Positions 15,676 through 24,139 of a stretch of DNA of 64,000 nt are shown in pieces. How positions within the stretch are numbered: the first letter of the stretch is position 1; the number at the start of each line of letters is the position of its first letter. The stretch comes from Sporobacter sp963675425 (GTDB lineage: Bacteria > Bacillota > Clostridia > Oscillospirales > Oscillospiraceae), in assembly GCA_963675425.1 (NCBI GenBank), contig OY776214.1:2666001-2730000 (forward strand). Reading direction: 5' to 3'. Both the position numbers and the translations under genes were made by a program. The notes under the pieces are model-generated. The model searched no databases. It worked only from the letters and a program-made list of their open reading frames with translations, and was not told the DNA's origin.

Positions 15676-16685
15676 TGCATACCTCCCGCGTTTATTTCCT
15701 TAAGCTGTGCTTTCAGCATTTCTTTTTTCTCCAGACGCCTGGTCATTAAAATGTTGAAACTGGAGTCGAAAGCGGTGGCAATGACGATAATAACGCCCAT
15801 AGCGACGTACTGCCATGCGGAGTTTAGCCCGTATTTATTGAGCCCGTTGAGGATCAATATCATAAATACAGATCCAAGAGCCGCACCGATCTGATCGCCC
15901 TTGCCGCCTCCAAGCGCGACGCCGCCGACCACGCAGGCCGCAATTGCCTGGAACTCATATCCGGTGCCGAGTGTTGCGCTCGCGGCGGTTTGATAAGCCA
16001 CTTGCAGGGCTGCCGCGCAGCCGGCCGTCGCGCCGCAAATAATAAAGCCGGCAGCTTTTGTGAAACCGGTACTGACGCCGGACATCTGCGCGGATTTTAT
16101 ATTGGAGCCTATAGCGTAAGTATGCGTGCCGAAGCGTGTTCTTATCATAAGGATCAACGCTATAACAGCGACGATAACCCAAACAATAGTGATCCAGTAA
16201 AGACCGCCGATGCTTTTTCCAAGTGTGAGGAAGCTTTTATTCGTTATACTCTTGGAAACAAGCGCGCCATTTACGTGGAAAGCAAACACCAGCCCGAGAC
16301 CGGAATACACGAAGCCGGAAGCGAGTGTCGCGACAAACTCGGTCAAATGCAGTTTCGTGACGAGTATACCGTTAATGGTGCCGAATAGTGCGCCGATTAC
16401 GATACCGCAAATCAGGACGGCGATACCGGGAATGCCCTGTAAAAAGGATATACGCGAGCATAAAATCGCTACGACGCAAACTATGCCACCCGCTGAAAGA
16501 TCTATGCCGCCGCCGACCATAACAAAGCACATGCCAACGGCAATTAGACCTACAAACGCCGACTCTTTCAGAAGCTGCAGTGTATTTCGCATAGTGGTAA
16601 AATTCTTGGTGGTCAGTGCGAACACGATCCAAAGCGCTATAACGAGACCGAGCGTTATAAGCCTGCGGATGTTTTTGCTGCTCAT
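15672..16685 (-). CDS. Simple-sugar-type ABC transporter permease (RbsC family), first
   Basis: 337 residues with eight to ten hydrophobic helices. GGGIDLSAGGIV matches the RbsC signature and GGVALGGGKGDQIGA the C-terminal one. AGGAGG lies 9 bases before the ATG. It is clearly different in sequence from the second permease, so the pair is likely a heterodimer. A hairpin separates it from the binding-protein gene. Confidence 0.93.
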   Translation of the reverse strand: MSSKNIRRLITLGLVIALWIVFALTTKNFTTMRNTLQLLKESAFVGLIAVGMCFVMVGGGIDLSAGGIVCVVAILCSRISFLQGIPGIAVLICGIVIGALFGTINGILVTKLHLTEFVATLASGFVYSGLGLVFAFHVNGALVSKSITNKSFLTLGKSIGGLYWITIVWVIVAVIALILMIRTRFGTHTYAIGSNIKSAQMSGVSTGFTKAAGFIICGATAGCAAALQVAYQTAASATLGTGYEFQAIAACVVGGVALGGGKGDQIGAALGSVFMILILNGLNKYGLNSAWQYVAMGVIIVIATAFDSSFNILMTRRLEKKEMLKAQLKEINAGGMQ

Positions 16686-16733
16686 GTGGAAAGGACCTCC
16701 TGAAAACCATGTTTCGATATTAACTGAGCAAGA

Positions 16734-16769
16734 ACAGCGGGGCCTTGTCCTGTGACAGGGCCCCGCTGT
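16734..16769 (-). terminator. Strong hairpin between binding-protein and permease genes
   Basis: ACAGCGGGGCC / GGCCCCGCTGT plus inner TGTC-CTGT-GACA, about 16 bp. No T-run follows on the minus strand. Such hairpins usually protect the mRNA of the highly expressed binding protein or cause partial termination. Confidence 0.6.
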
Positions 16770-16835
16770 CAGTTTTATGGGGTGCCGTAAAATCTTATCC
16801 TATATAGATTGAAGACACTTAGTTATCTGTTAAAA

Positions 16836-17891
16836 TCAGCCGACATAGTCGCTTTCATAATTCCAGCGGGAGATATCGTAGATGCTGTTGACATTGTCCT
16901 TCGTCACAGCGATCATGGCCTGATTAACCGTCGGTGTTTGCGTATAACCACAGGAGACTGAATTGACGCCAGCGCTGATAAAATACAACGCGGAGTAGAC
17001 AGCCGTGCTCATCTCGCTGTAAGTGTCGCACCAGGAGGTCCCGAACATACGTCCCTCGCTGATCGCCTGGAAAGCAGAGGGATAACCGCTGCCACCCCAA
17101 ACGAGGATACCGTCGCTGTCACGTCCAACCGCCTCAATGGCCTGAATGGCGCCAAGCGCGATATCATCGGAAGCGCAATACACGGCGGCGATGTCCGAGT
17201 GCTTGGTAAGGAGATCGCTCATGGTCGTCATGGCGTTGTCAGTGGACCAGTTGTCTATGTACTGGTGGTCAACAAGCGTCATACCGCTGGTGTTTTCAAT
17301 ATAATCCTGAGCACCCGTTCCCATGCGGCTGCTGCCCACGGAGGCCGCCGGACAGTCAAGAATGATGATGTTCCCTTTGTTGCCGCAGGCTTCGGCGAGA
17401 TGTGTGGCGCCCTGGATGCCCATTTCGTAGTCGGCACCCTGAATGTGCATGGTGTGGATGGCGGAAGCGCCGCAGTTGATGGTAACGACCGGAATCCCGG
17501 CAGCTTCGGCGTCTGTGATGGCGCTGTTTGAGGCTTCCGTGTCCAGAACCTCTATGATAATGGCATCATAGCCCTGCGTAATGCATTCCTGAATATTATT
17601 GTTCTGGACCGTTACGTCGTACTGACCGTCAAAGACATTGGTTTCAACGTTTTCATACATTGAAAGCGTTTCCGCCAGAGTCATTTCATACATGGAATTT
17701 GTGATACCTGACGTGCTCAGAGGGATAAACGCGATTTTTATTTGTTCGGTATTAATGTCTTTGCCGGTAAGAGCCGATTCGGCGGCGGGGTCTCCGCCGG
17801 AGTCAACTCCTTCAGCTTTGCTTGCACAGCCAGCGAATGCGAACGTGAGAAGTAATACGCAGATAAGTACTGACAGAATCCGTTTCGTCAT
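16836..17891 (-). CDS. Sugar ABC transporter substrate-binding lipoprotein
   Basis: 351 residues. Signal peptide with lipobox (LLTFAFAGCASK), then the periplasmic-binding-protein-4 fold: IAFIPLSTSGI, GYDAIIIEVLDTEAS, AGIPVVTINCG, VYCASDDIALGAIQA. First gene of the operon binding protein - permease - ATPase - permease. The substrate is unknown; no sugar enzyme lies beside it. Confidence 0.92.
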   Translation of the reverse strand: MTKRILSVLICVLLLTFAFAGCASKAEGVDSGGDPAAESALTGKDINTEQIKIAFIPLSTSGITNSMYEMTLAETLSMYENVETNVFDGQYDVTVQNNNIQECITQGYDAIIIEVLDTEASNSAITDAEAAGIPVVTINCGASAIHTMHIQGADYEMGIQGATHLAEACGNKGNIIILDCPAASVGSSRMGTGAQDYIENTSGMTLVDHQYIDNWSTDNAMTTMSDLLTKHSDIAAVYCASDDIALGAIQAIEAVGRDSDGILVWGGSGYPSAFQAISEGRMFGTSWCDTYSEMSTAVYSALYFISAGVNSVSCGYTQTPTVNQAMIAVTKDNVNSIYDISRWNYESDYVG

Positions 17892-17952
17892 AATGCATTT
17901 TCCTTCCTTTTATTCTTTTCAATTCACCTCAAAGAATGAATCAACCATAATA

Positions 17953-17980
17953 ATTATAATCTACAATCGTCTTTTTTCAA
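17953..17980 (-). promoter_or_regulatory. Promoter of the sugar ABC operon
   Basis: Minus strand TTGAAA (17975-17980), 16-base spacer, TATAAT (17953-17958), about 60 bases before the binding-protein ATG. Confidence 0.65.
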
Positions 17981-18140
17981 TTGGAACAATGACCATAAAA
18001 CACCCAGATTATTATAGATAACATCTAAAAACCATGTGCTTAATATGGGCATATTTGTGTGTTTACACCAACTGTGGGGGTGCGTTTTGTAGGATTGCCA
18101 AAAGGGGCGAAAATGACTGTGATTTTCTCTATAATTACCC

Positions 18141-18186
18141 AAAAAACCTCGGCTGAGCAAGCATGGAAATGCTTGACTGCCGAGGT
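18141..18186 (-). terminator. Terminator in a gene-free stretch
   Basis: ACCTCGGC/GCCGAGGT and CAAGCAT/ATGCTTG stems with a small internal loop, followed on the minus strand by TTTTTT. It is the second minus-strand terminator after the metallophosphoesterase, with about 130 bases between. The rest of 17981-18412 holds no coding sequence I can support. Confidence 0.75.
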
Positions 18187-18320
18187 CCATTACGTGGTCA
18201 AATCGTGGAAATTATGGGAGGGTCCTAACGTTTAGAACGAAATGATACAGGCCGATGCGGTTCGTATTAAAATGAGTTTAAACAGCTTCAAACACACCAT
18301 CCATTTAAAAATCAGGTTGT

Positions 18321-18368
18321 AAAACAAAACGGAGGAATAAGGCTGGCCTAAATCCTCCGCTTTGTTTT
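18321..18368 (-). terminator. Terminator of the metallophosphoesterase gene
   Basis: A 16-bp stem with one mismatch (18321-18336 with 18353-18368), T-rich on the minus strand, 45 bases after the stop at 18413. Confidence 0.85.
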
Positions 18369-18412
18369 GTCGTCATGTTCCTCATGACACTCAAGCCTTT
18401 TAAAACGGCTGT

Positions 18413-19246
18413 CTATAGGCCGGGCTCCAGCGTGACGAAAACGAGGTCGGGCCTGTTGTTGACACGGCCGGGGATGCTGTTGCCCAGCCCTCGGCTGACG
18501 ACCATTGTAGAATCACCAAGCGTGTACAAGCCGCAGGTGTATTTCGGGAAAAAGCCCTGACCGGGCGCATACAGGCCGCCGATGAACGGCAGACGGATCT
18601 GGCCGCCGTGTGCATGACCGGCAAAAATTAGATCCACGCCTGTGCTGGCGTAGGCTTCAAAAAGCTCCGGGCGGTGCACGAGCAGGATTTTGAACGCGTT
18701 TTCATCAAGCTCCGAGACGAGCCGCTGCAGCGTTTTGTCCAGCCGGCTGTCATCATCGAGGCCGATGATATAAAAACTGCCGCCCTCAAGCTGAATTTTT
18801 TGTGCCTCATCGAGCAGGACTGTGACACCGCCGCACTCAAGACCCTCAAGAAGCTCGGCAAAAGCTTCCGGCTTCGCTTGATGTTCATGATTGCCCGTGA
18901 CGTAGTAAACGGGTGCGATAGCCGTCAGGCGGTTCGTCAGTTTCAGGGTGTTGGGGATGTCCGTGTGATAATCGTCGATAATATCGCCTGTGATGACAAT
19001 GAGGTCGGGCTGTTCCTTAGTGATGTGCCGGAGGAGCCGGCTTTGATTTTTACCAAACAGCTTATTATGAAGGTCGGAAATCTGGCAAATTTTATAACCG
19101 CCCCACGTACCGTCTATTTTTTTATTCTGATATGTATATCTTGAAACGGTCAGATCATTGGTCTGCCAGATAAAATAAAGCAGGATGAGCGCTAAAACAG
19201 CCAAGGTGAGGAGCGTTTTTTTTAGTATATGAATATGAAGGACCAC
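18413..19246 (-). CDS. Membrane-anchored metallophosphoesterase
   Basis: 277 residues. An N-terminal helix (about 10-30) anchors it; the catalytic domain has the full calcineurin-type set: ISDLHN, VITGDIIDDY, TGNHEH, LLVHRPE and FAGHAHGGQIRLP. This matches the YkuE-type subfamily, whose members act on phospholipid or nucleotide phosphates. Both flanks are gene-poor, so it stands alone with its own terminator. Confidence 0.88.
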   Translation of the reverse strand: MVLHIHILKKTLLTLAVLALILLYFIWQTNDLTVSRYTYQNKKIDGTWGGYKICQISDLHNKLFGKNQSRLLRHITKEQPDLIVITGDIIDDYHTDIPNTLKLTNRLTAIAPVYYVTGNHEHQAKPEAFAELLEGLECGGVTVLLDEAQKIQLEGGSFYIIGLDDDSRLDKTLQRLVSELDENAFKILLVHRPELFEAYASTGVDLIFAGHAHGGQIRLPFIGGLYAPGQGFFPKYTCGLYTLGDSTMVVSRGLGNSIPGRVNNRPDLVFVTLEPGL

Positions 19247-19291
19247 CTTCCGGGATAAACAGCCCCGCGTGAGCGATTATTGGGCATGTGA

Positions 19292-19441
19292 TATGATCAT
19301 AATATTAAACGCCTCCGGCGTCAAGCGTTATTAGACGGTGTTGCCGCACCGGCCATTGAAGCCCGCTTTCATACCAATGACCTGCGGAATATTGAGTATC
19401 CGTTCCAGGCGGCATCCGCCGAGCTTTCGATAGAGGAGTAA
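19292..19441 (+). pseudogene. Open fragment, possible gene remnant
   Basis: A 49-codon frame without a start codon, ending RFHTNDLRNIEYP...LSIEE-stop. The composition looks protein-like, but I do not recognise the family. A hairpin with 9-bp arms (19439-19447 and 19461-19469) begins at its stop codon. It could be the tail of a deleted gene, or chance. Confidence 0.3.
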
Positions 19442-19532
19442 CGTCCGCACCTTTTTGATACGGACGTTACTATGTTAAGTGTGACTATGAGCAGGATTGT
19501 AGTCAATTAAGCAGGTTTTATTGCGTAACCGT

Positions 19533-20063
19533 TCATTCTCCCAGATCGATGTTGACCTCGTCGAGCTCGACGTCCGTTCCCTTAACCAAGGCGGCGGCGC
19601 TGAGGATCGCATCAATGAGGAGCATGACGGTGAAAAGCAAAAGGCCGATCGTCATCAGAGCGGCAAAAGGCCACGTCGGTATGCCCAGAACGGAGGTGCC
19701 AAGACCCTTGTCGAAGTCGGATACGGTCTTCAGATAGCCGCAATACGTCATCAGGCCCATAATGCCCGCTTCAACGACCATGACAACGACGTCGAGCGCC
19801 AGGCGGAAGCCTCTGGGGAACTTTTCGGCGAACATATCGACACGGACATGCCCCCGGGCAACCTGCAGGGCCGCTATGCCGAAAAAGATCAGGATAACCA
19901 TACCCATTTCCGTCAGCTCATAGCTGCCGCGGACGCTGATGTTGCTCACCTTTCTCAGTATGACGTCGAGCGTCGTGATACACATCAGGACAAACGTAAC
20001 TGCCATGCCGCCGGCGCTGAGCACATTAATTAGCTTTCCAAGCTTTTTTCGAATAGTATACAA
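19533..20063 (-). CDS. dctQ: TRAP transporter small membrane subunit, system 1
   Basis: 176 residues with four hydrophobic helices and the DctQ motif SYELTEMGMVILIFFGIAALQ followed by RGHVRVD. The C-terminus is acidic. Last gene of an M-P-Q operon, 38 bases after the binding protein. It bridges the binding protein and the large subunit in sodium-driven uptake. Confidence 0.9.
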   Translation of the reverse strand: MYTIRKKLGKLINVLSAGGMAVTFVLMCITTLDVILRKVSNISVRGSYELTEMGMVILIFFGIAALQVARGHVRVDMFAEKFPRGFRLALDVVVMVVEAGIMGLMTYCGYLKTVSDFDKGLGTSVLGIPTWPFAALMTIGLLLFTVMLLIDAILSAAALVKGTDVELDEVNIDLGE

Positions 20064-20101
20064 GGGCCTATCTCCCCTCTATGTGGATTAAAAAATGTTG
20101 A

Positions 20102-21163
20102 TTACTTGTTGTACTTGTCAATGAGGCTCGTAAGCGCGTCATAGATTTCCTGGCCGTTTTCCTGCGCGTCGATCCATTCCTGGATTGTCTGGTCGGCGAC
20201 GGCCTGCAGCTTTGCATGCTCGGAATCGGACAGGGTGTAGATCTCGTCGCCATCGTCCTCAGCGCTCTTCTTGGCGTCCGCCTCCGCGTCGATCCAGTAT
20301 TGGCCGCAGTATTCAAGGCAGGCCTCGCCGGAATTGTCGTCCAGAATCTTTTTCAGGTCATCGGGTAGCTTATTGTAGCTGTCCTGATTCATGAGCAGGA
20401 AGTAGCCGGAAACGCCGATGTTTTCATCAAGGTAGTACTGTAGGGGCTCATAGAGCTGGAAGGAGCTGACGGCATGCCAGTCGGTAATGACGGCGTCAAT
20501 GGTGTTGTTGTCAATCGAGGTATAGACCTCGCCGATCGGGATGGACGCGGGCGAGGCGCCGAGATTTGTGATAAAGGATGTCGGCGGGCCGGCGTTGCCG
20601 CGGATATTCATGCCGGCGATCTGGTCAACCGCTTCGATTTTTGTGCCCTTTGTGCTGATGGGGGACTGGCAGTTGGCAAAAAGCAGCAGGACATGCGCGT
20701 CAGAATATTCTTCCTTGAGGAAGTCGTAGTCTGAATACAGGTGCCAGAAAACCTTGCTGGCAACGCTGGCGTTCGGAAGGTCAATAAGAGGTAACGATAT
20801 GGCTTCGGATGCGGTGAAAACGCCGGGGAAATAGGATACAAGGCCAAAGCCGATGTCGCACGTGCCGTTCATCACAAGGTCGTAGGTGTCTTTCGGGCTG
20901 CCGAGCGTCCCGCCGTGATAAATATCAAGCTCGATGCGTCCGCCGGATGCATCCTTTAAGCGGGCTGCCCAATCCTCAAGAAACTGGCCGGTCGCGGAGG
21001 TCGCGGGGTCGTGCGTCTGGACGGAGAGTTTGTAGACGGTGCCGTCGTCGCCCGATGGTGCTGATGACGCCGTTTCGGCAGTGCCTTCCTTTTCTCCGCC
21101 GCAGCCAGCTAAAAGCGCAATGGCGAGCACAGCGGAAAGAATGAGTGCTAACATTTTTTTCAT
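20102..21163 (-). CDS. dctP: TRAP transporter substrate-binding lipoprotein, system 1
   Basis: 353 residues. Lipobox IALLAGCGG, then the DctP fold: DWAARLKDASGGRIELDIYHGG, GTCDIGFGL, and GMNIRGNAGPPTSFITNLGASP holding the conserved Arg that binds the carboxylate. AAGGAGG lies upstream. Probably binds an organic acid; which one cannot be told. Confidence 0.92.
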   Translation of the reverse strand: MKKMLALILSAVLAIALLAGCGGEKEGTAETASSAPSGDDGTVYKLSVQTHDPATSATGQFLEDWAARLKDASGGRIELDIYHGGTLGSPKDTYDLVMNGTCDIGFGLVSYFPGVFTASEAISLPLIDLPNASVASKVFWHLYSDYDFLKEEYSDAHVLLLFANCQSPISTKGTKIEAVDQIAGMNIRGNAGPPTSFITNLGASPASIPIGEVYTSIDNNTIDAVITDWHAVSSFQLYEPLQYYLDENIGVSGYFLLMNQDSYNKLPDDLKKILDDNSGEACLEYCGQYWIDAEADAKKSAEDDGDEIYTLSDSEHAKLQAVADQTIQEWIDAQENGQEIYDALTSLIDKYNK

Positions 21164-21216
21164 TTCAGTTCATCCTCCTTTGATTTTATTGTTATAAGCT
21201 GTCGCTTGTAAACAAT

Positions 21217-22524
21217 CTAATTTATAAAGCTGGGAAGCCATGTTGTCAGCTGTGGGAAGATTACAATGATCAAAACGGCAATGGCCAGGCCGATGAGATA
21301 AGGTGCCGTTCCTCTGAAAATTTTCTGTAGGGGAACATCGGGCGCAACGCCAGCCATGACATAACAGCACATACCGACAGGCGGTGTGATCAAACCCATC
21401 TGCATGAGCATGACCATCAAAACGCCGAACCAGATCGTATCAAAGCCGAGTGCCTCAATGATCGGCAGGAAGATCGGCACGAGAAGGACAATGAGGGGCA
21501 ATGAGTCCACAAAGCAGCCGAGTAGCGCGTAGACCAGCAGAACGAAGAACAAGATGATGTATTTACTGACGTTCAGCCCAGCGGCCCACGTGGCAAGCTC
21601 CGTTGGTGCGTTGGAGATGGTCAGGAAATATCCGAAAATATATGCACCAATCATGATCAGAAAGATCATGGCCGTTATCTTGATCGTTTCACGCAGGGAA
21701 TTAACGATGTTCTTCCAGGTGGCCTTGCGCTTGAAAATCATAATGACGAATGCGCCGAACGCGCCAATCGCACCGCCCTCGCTGGCAGTAAACCAGCCGG
21801 CGAATATGCCGCCGATAACTAGCGCGAACAGCAATATAACCGGTAGCAGGCCGAACAGGGCCTTCAGCTTTTCTGCGACGGTGTATTTATCGCCCTTGGG
21901 TCCGGCGTCTTTATCCATAAGGCATGTGACGACGATGACGCCGACATAGCAAAGGGCCAGGATAATGCCAGGCAGGATGCCGGCGGCAAACATTTTACCG
22001 ATACCGATCGTGGCTGCTGTGCCATAGAGTATAAAGCCTGTGCTCGGCGGGATAAGAATACCCAGAGTGCCTCCGGCGGAGATGCAGCCGGTCGACAGGG
22101 TATCCTTATATTTGTATTTACGCATTTCCGGCATACTGACGGTGCCCATCGTCGCCGTTGTAGCGGTAGACGAGCCGCAGATCGCTGCAAAACCGGCACA
22201 GCCTACGATTGTGGCCATAGCCAAGCCGCCTCTTAAGCGGCTGAGGAGCTTATAGCAGGCACTGTAAAGATCCGTACTGATATTCGCATAAAAACAAAAT
22301 TCTCCCATCAGGACAAACATTGGTATGACCGATAGACTGAAACTGGCGGCCGTATTAAACGGCACGGACTTAAAGTATCCGATGGCTGCGTTGAAGTTTC
22401 CGTGCATAACGAACACGACGCCAAAAAAGCCTACAAGAGCCATCGCAACGCCGATGTGCACACGGAAGAAGAGCAAAACGAGCAGCACCAGAATACCAAT
22501 TACGCCGATTAAAATCGGACTCAT
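21217..22524 (-). CDS. dctM: TRAP transporter large membrane subunit, system 1
   Basis: 435 residues, the usual length, about 12 hydrophobic segments. DctM signatures are VIPMFVLMGEFCFYA, GCAGFAAICGSSTATTATMG, GTLGILIPPSTGFILYG and MQMGLITPPVGMCCYV. First gene of system 1, unlike the usual order P-Q-M. Driven from its own upstream region after the terminator of system 2. Confidence 0.94.
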   Translation of the reverse strand: MSPILIGVIGILVLLVLLFFRVHIGVAMALVGFFGVVFVMHGNFNAAIGYFKSVPFNTAASFSLSVIPMFVLMGEFCFYANISTDLYSACYKLLSRLRGGLAMATIVGCAGFAAICGSSTATTATMGTVSMPEMRKYKYKDTLSTGCISAGGTLGILIPPSTGFILYGTAATIGIGKMFAAGILPGIILALCYVGVIVVTCLMDKDAGPKGDKYTVAEKLKALFGLLPVILLFALVIGGIFAGWFTASEGGAIGAFGAFVIMIFKRKATWKNIVNSLRETIKITAMIFLIMIGAYIFGYFLTISNAPTELATWAAGLNVSKYIILFFVLLVYALLGCFVDSLPLIVLLVPIFLPIIEALGFDTIWFGVLMVMLMQMGLITPPVGMCCYVMAGVAPDVPLQKIFRGTAPYLIGLAIAVLIIVIFPQLTTWLPSFIN

Positions 22525-22825
22525 TACATCACACTCCCACTCTTTATCTTAATCCTTAATAACCCTCTGGACCCAAAATTTATGTAGCCAGGTCCATAAC
22601 ATAAAACACTATAACATACTTTATTACACAGGATTAATTTGAATTTTTAATAACGCTATAAAATAATCTGCGCCGAAAATTGTACAAATTTAATCAATGT
22701 AAAGTTGAAATATGGTAAAAAAGAAAGCAGCTGGCAGCGATTATTATGTTATATCTGCGTTTAATGGGTTGTTATTTGCAATAATGGCATGCTTTGAACG
22801 CGTTTATTTCATGGTGTTGTAAAAA
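22525..22825. other. AT-rich intergenic stretch before TRAP system 1
   Basis: No coding frame, tRNA or clear hairpin is visible. It must hold the promoter of system 1; several AT-rich hexamers exist (for example TATAGT on the minus strand near 22610), but none has a convincing -35. Confidence 0.5.
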
Positions 22826-22870
22826 TAAAAAACGTGGTAAAAGCACAGTGCTTTTACCACGTTTTTATTT
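22826..22870. terminator. Terminator after TRAP system 2
   Basis: A perfect inverted repeat, AAAACGTGGTAAAAGCA with its complement and a 3-base loop, with T-runs on both strands. It lies about 30 bases after the minus-strand stop at 22902. Confidence 0.9.
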
Positions 22871-22901
22871 TTATCTGGTGTTTTAGCGGGTTGCGGAGTT
22901 T

Positions 22902-24062
22902 TTATTGAGCCAGGTTATCCAGAATATCCATGAGCTCAAGGCCCGGGCCGCTGAGTTCGCCTTTAACTTCTTCGAAGACCGGCGCTGATTTGTCAACAAA
23001 CGCCTGCTGTTCATCGGCGGACAGCTCGTAAGTGTTGATGCCGGCATCTGTAATAGTCTGCTTGTAACCTTCGCGGAGGTCTAAAGCGATTTCAACGGAT
23101 TTTTGCTCAAACACTTTGCCGGCCTGTGTAATAATGGCCTGCTCGTCGGCATTGAGGCTGTCCCAAGTGTCGCCGTTCATCAAAAGGGCGGCGTAGCCTT
23201 CGTTCAGGGTTGTGAAGGTGATGTTCTGTGCGACTTCGTAGAGCTTAAAGGGAACAGCTATGTTCCAGCCTGTTGTTGTGCCCTGAACGGTGTTCCGCTC
23301 GAAAGCAGTTGTTAGGTCCTGCAGGCCAAGAGTCGTCGGCGTGGCGCCCCAGGCCTGTACAACTTTGCTGATCCATGTGCCGGACGTACGGAAGAACTCG
23401 CCGTCCATATCGGAAGGAGCCTTGATCAGCTTGTCGGTGCAGACGATAACCATGGTGCCCTGATACAAGGAACCAACGAAATGAATGCCGAAATCACCAT
23501 AGATATCAGACATCGTGTCATGAACAGCATCGGCGAAACCGAACCATGCGTCACTGTCGCCAACGAAATAACCGTACATGGTTACCGGAGAAAGATTGGG
23601 TATTGTGCCGGTAACATAGGAAGCCATGCTGTGGATGAAATCAACGGTACCGTCCATGACGGCGTCAAGAGATTCGGTGTCGGTAAGCAGCGTTCCGCCG
23701 ACTTTTTCGTCGATGACCATTTTGCCGCCGGAGAGTTCGCTGACAGCTTCGGCAAACGCATGATACTGCAGGCCGGTCATAGCCTGGGCCGGAATACCAT
23801 GGGCAAGGATAAACGTCCGCTCACGGACATTGTCCAGATTAACGGAGGCCTCACCATCGGGAGCGGTGCTGGTCTCAGGAGCGGTGCTGGTTTCGGGGGC
23901 GGTGCTGGTTTCAGGGGCTGTGCTGGTTTCGGGGGCGGTGCTGGTTTCAGGGGCTGTGCTGGTTTCGGGAGCGGTGCTCGGGCTTTCAGAGACTTTACCA
24001 CCGCATCCAATAAGGCTCAGAGCCAGTATCAGGACCAGGAGTATACAGACTGCTTTTTTCAT
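22902..24062 (-). CDS. dctP: TRAP transporter substrate-binding lipoprotein, system 2
   Basis: 386 residues. Lipobox LSLIGCGGK, then a linker of six TAPETS repeats (about residues 29-70), then the DctP domain: FAEAVSELSGGKMVIDEKVGG, GTVDFIHSMASY, EFFRTSGTW in the place of the usual RxxxN carboxylate motif, and GWNIAVPFKLYEVAQN. The linker should lift the binding domain off the membrane. Last gene of a Q-M-P operon. Confidence 0.9.
   Translation of the reverse strand: MKKAVCILLVLILALSLIGCGGKVSESPSTAPETSTAPETSTAPETSTAPETSTAPETSTAPETSTAPDGEASVNLDNVRERTFILAHGIPAQAMTGLQYHAFAEAVSELSGGKMVIDEKVGGTLLTDTESLDAVMDGTVDFIHSMASYVTGTIPNLSPVTMYGYFVGDSDAWFGFADAVHDTMSDIYGDFGIHFVGSLYQGTMVIVCTDKLIKAPSDMDGEFFRTSGTWISKVVQAWGATPTTLGLQDLTTAFERNTVQGTTTGWNIAVPFKLYEVAQNITFTTLNEGYAALLMNGDTWDSLNADEQAIITQAGKVFEQKSVEIALDLREGYKQTITDAGINTYELSADEQQAFVDKSAPVFEEVKGELSGPGLELMDILDNLAQ
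23862..23988 (-). repeat. 18-base tandem repeat in the system 2 binding-protein gene
   Basis: Six to seven near-identical 18-base units coding TAPETS. Copies alternate between two sub-variants (gggcggtgct... and gggctgtgct...), which suggests duplication in pairs. A candidate variable-number repeat. Confidence 0.9.
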
Positions 24063-24139
24063 AAATTACCTCTCCTTGTTAAATATTTATATCGACATCT
24101 CGAAGAGTATATAGGGTTAATCCTCTTGGGATGGCAATA

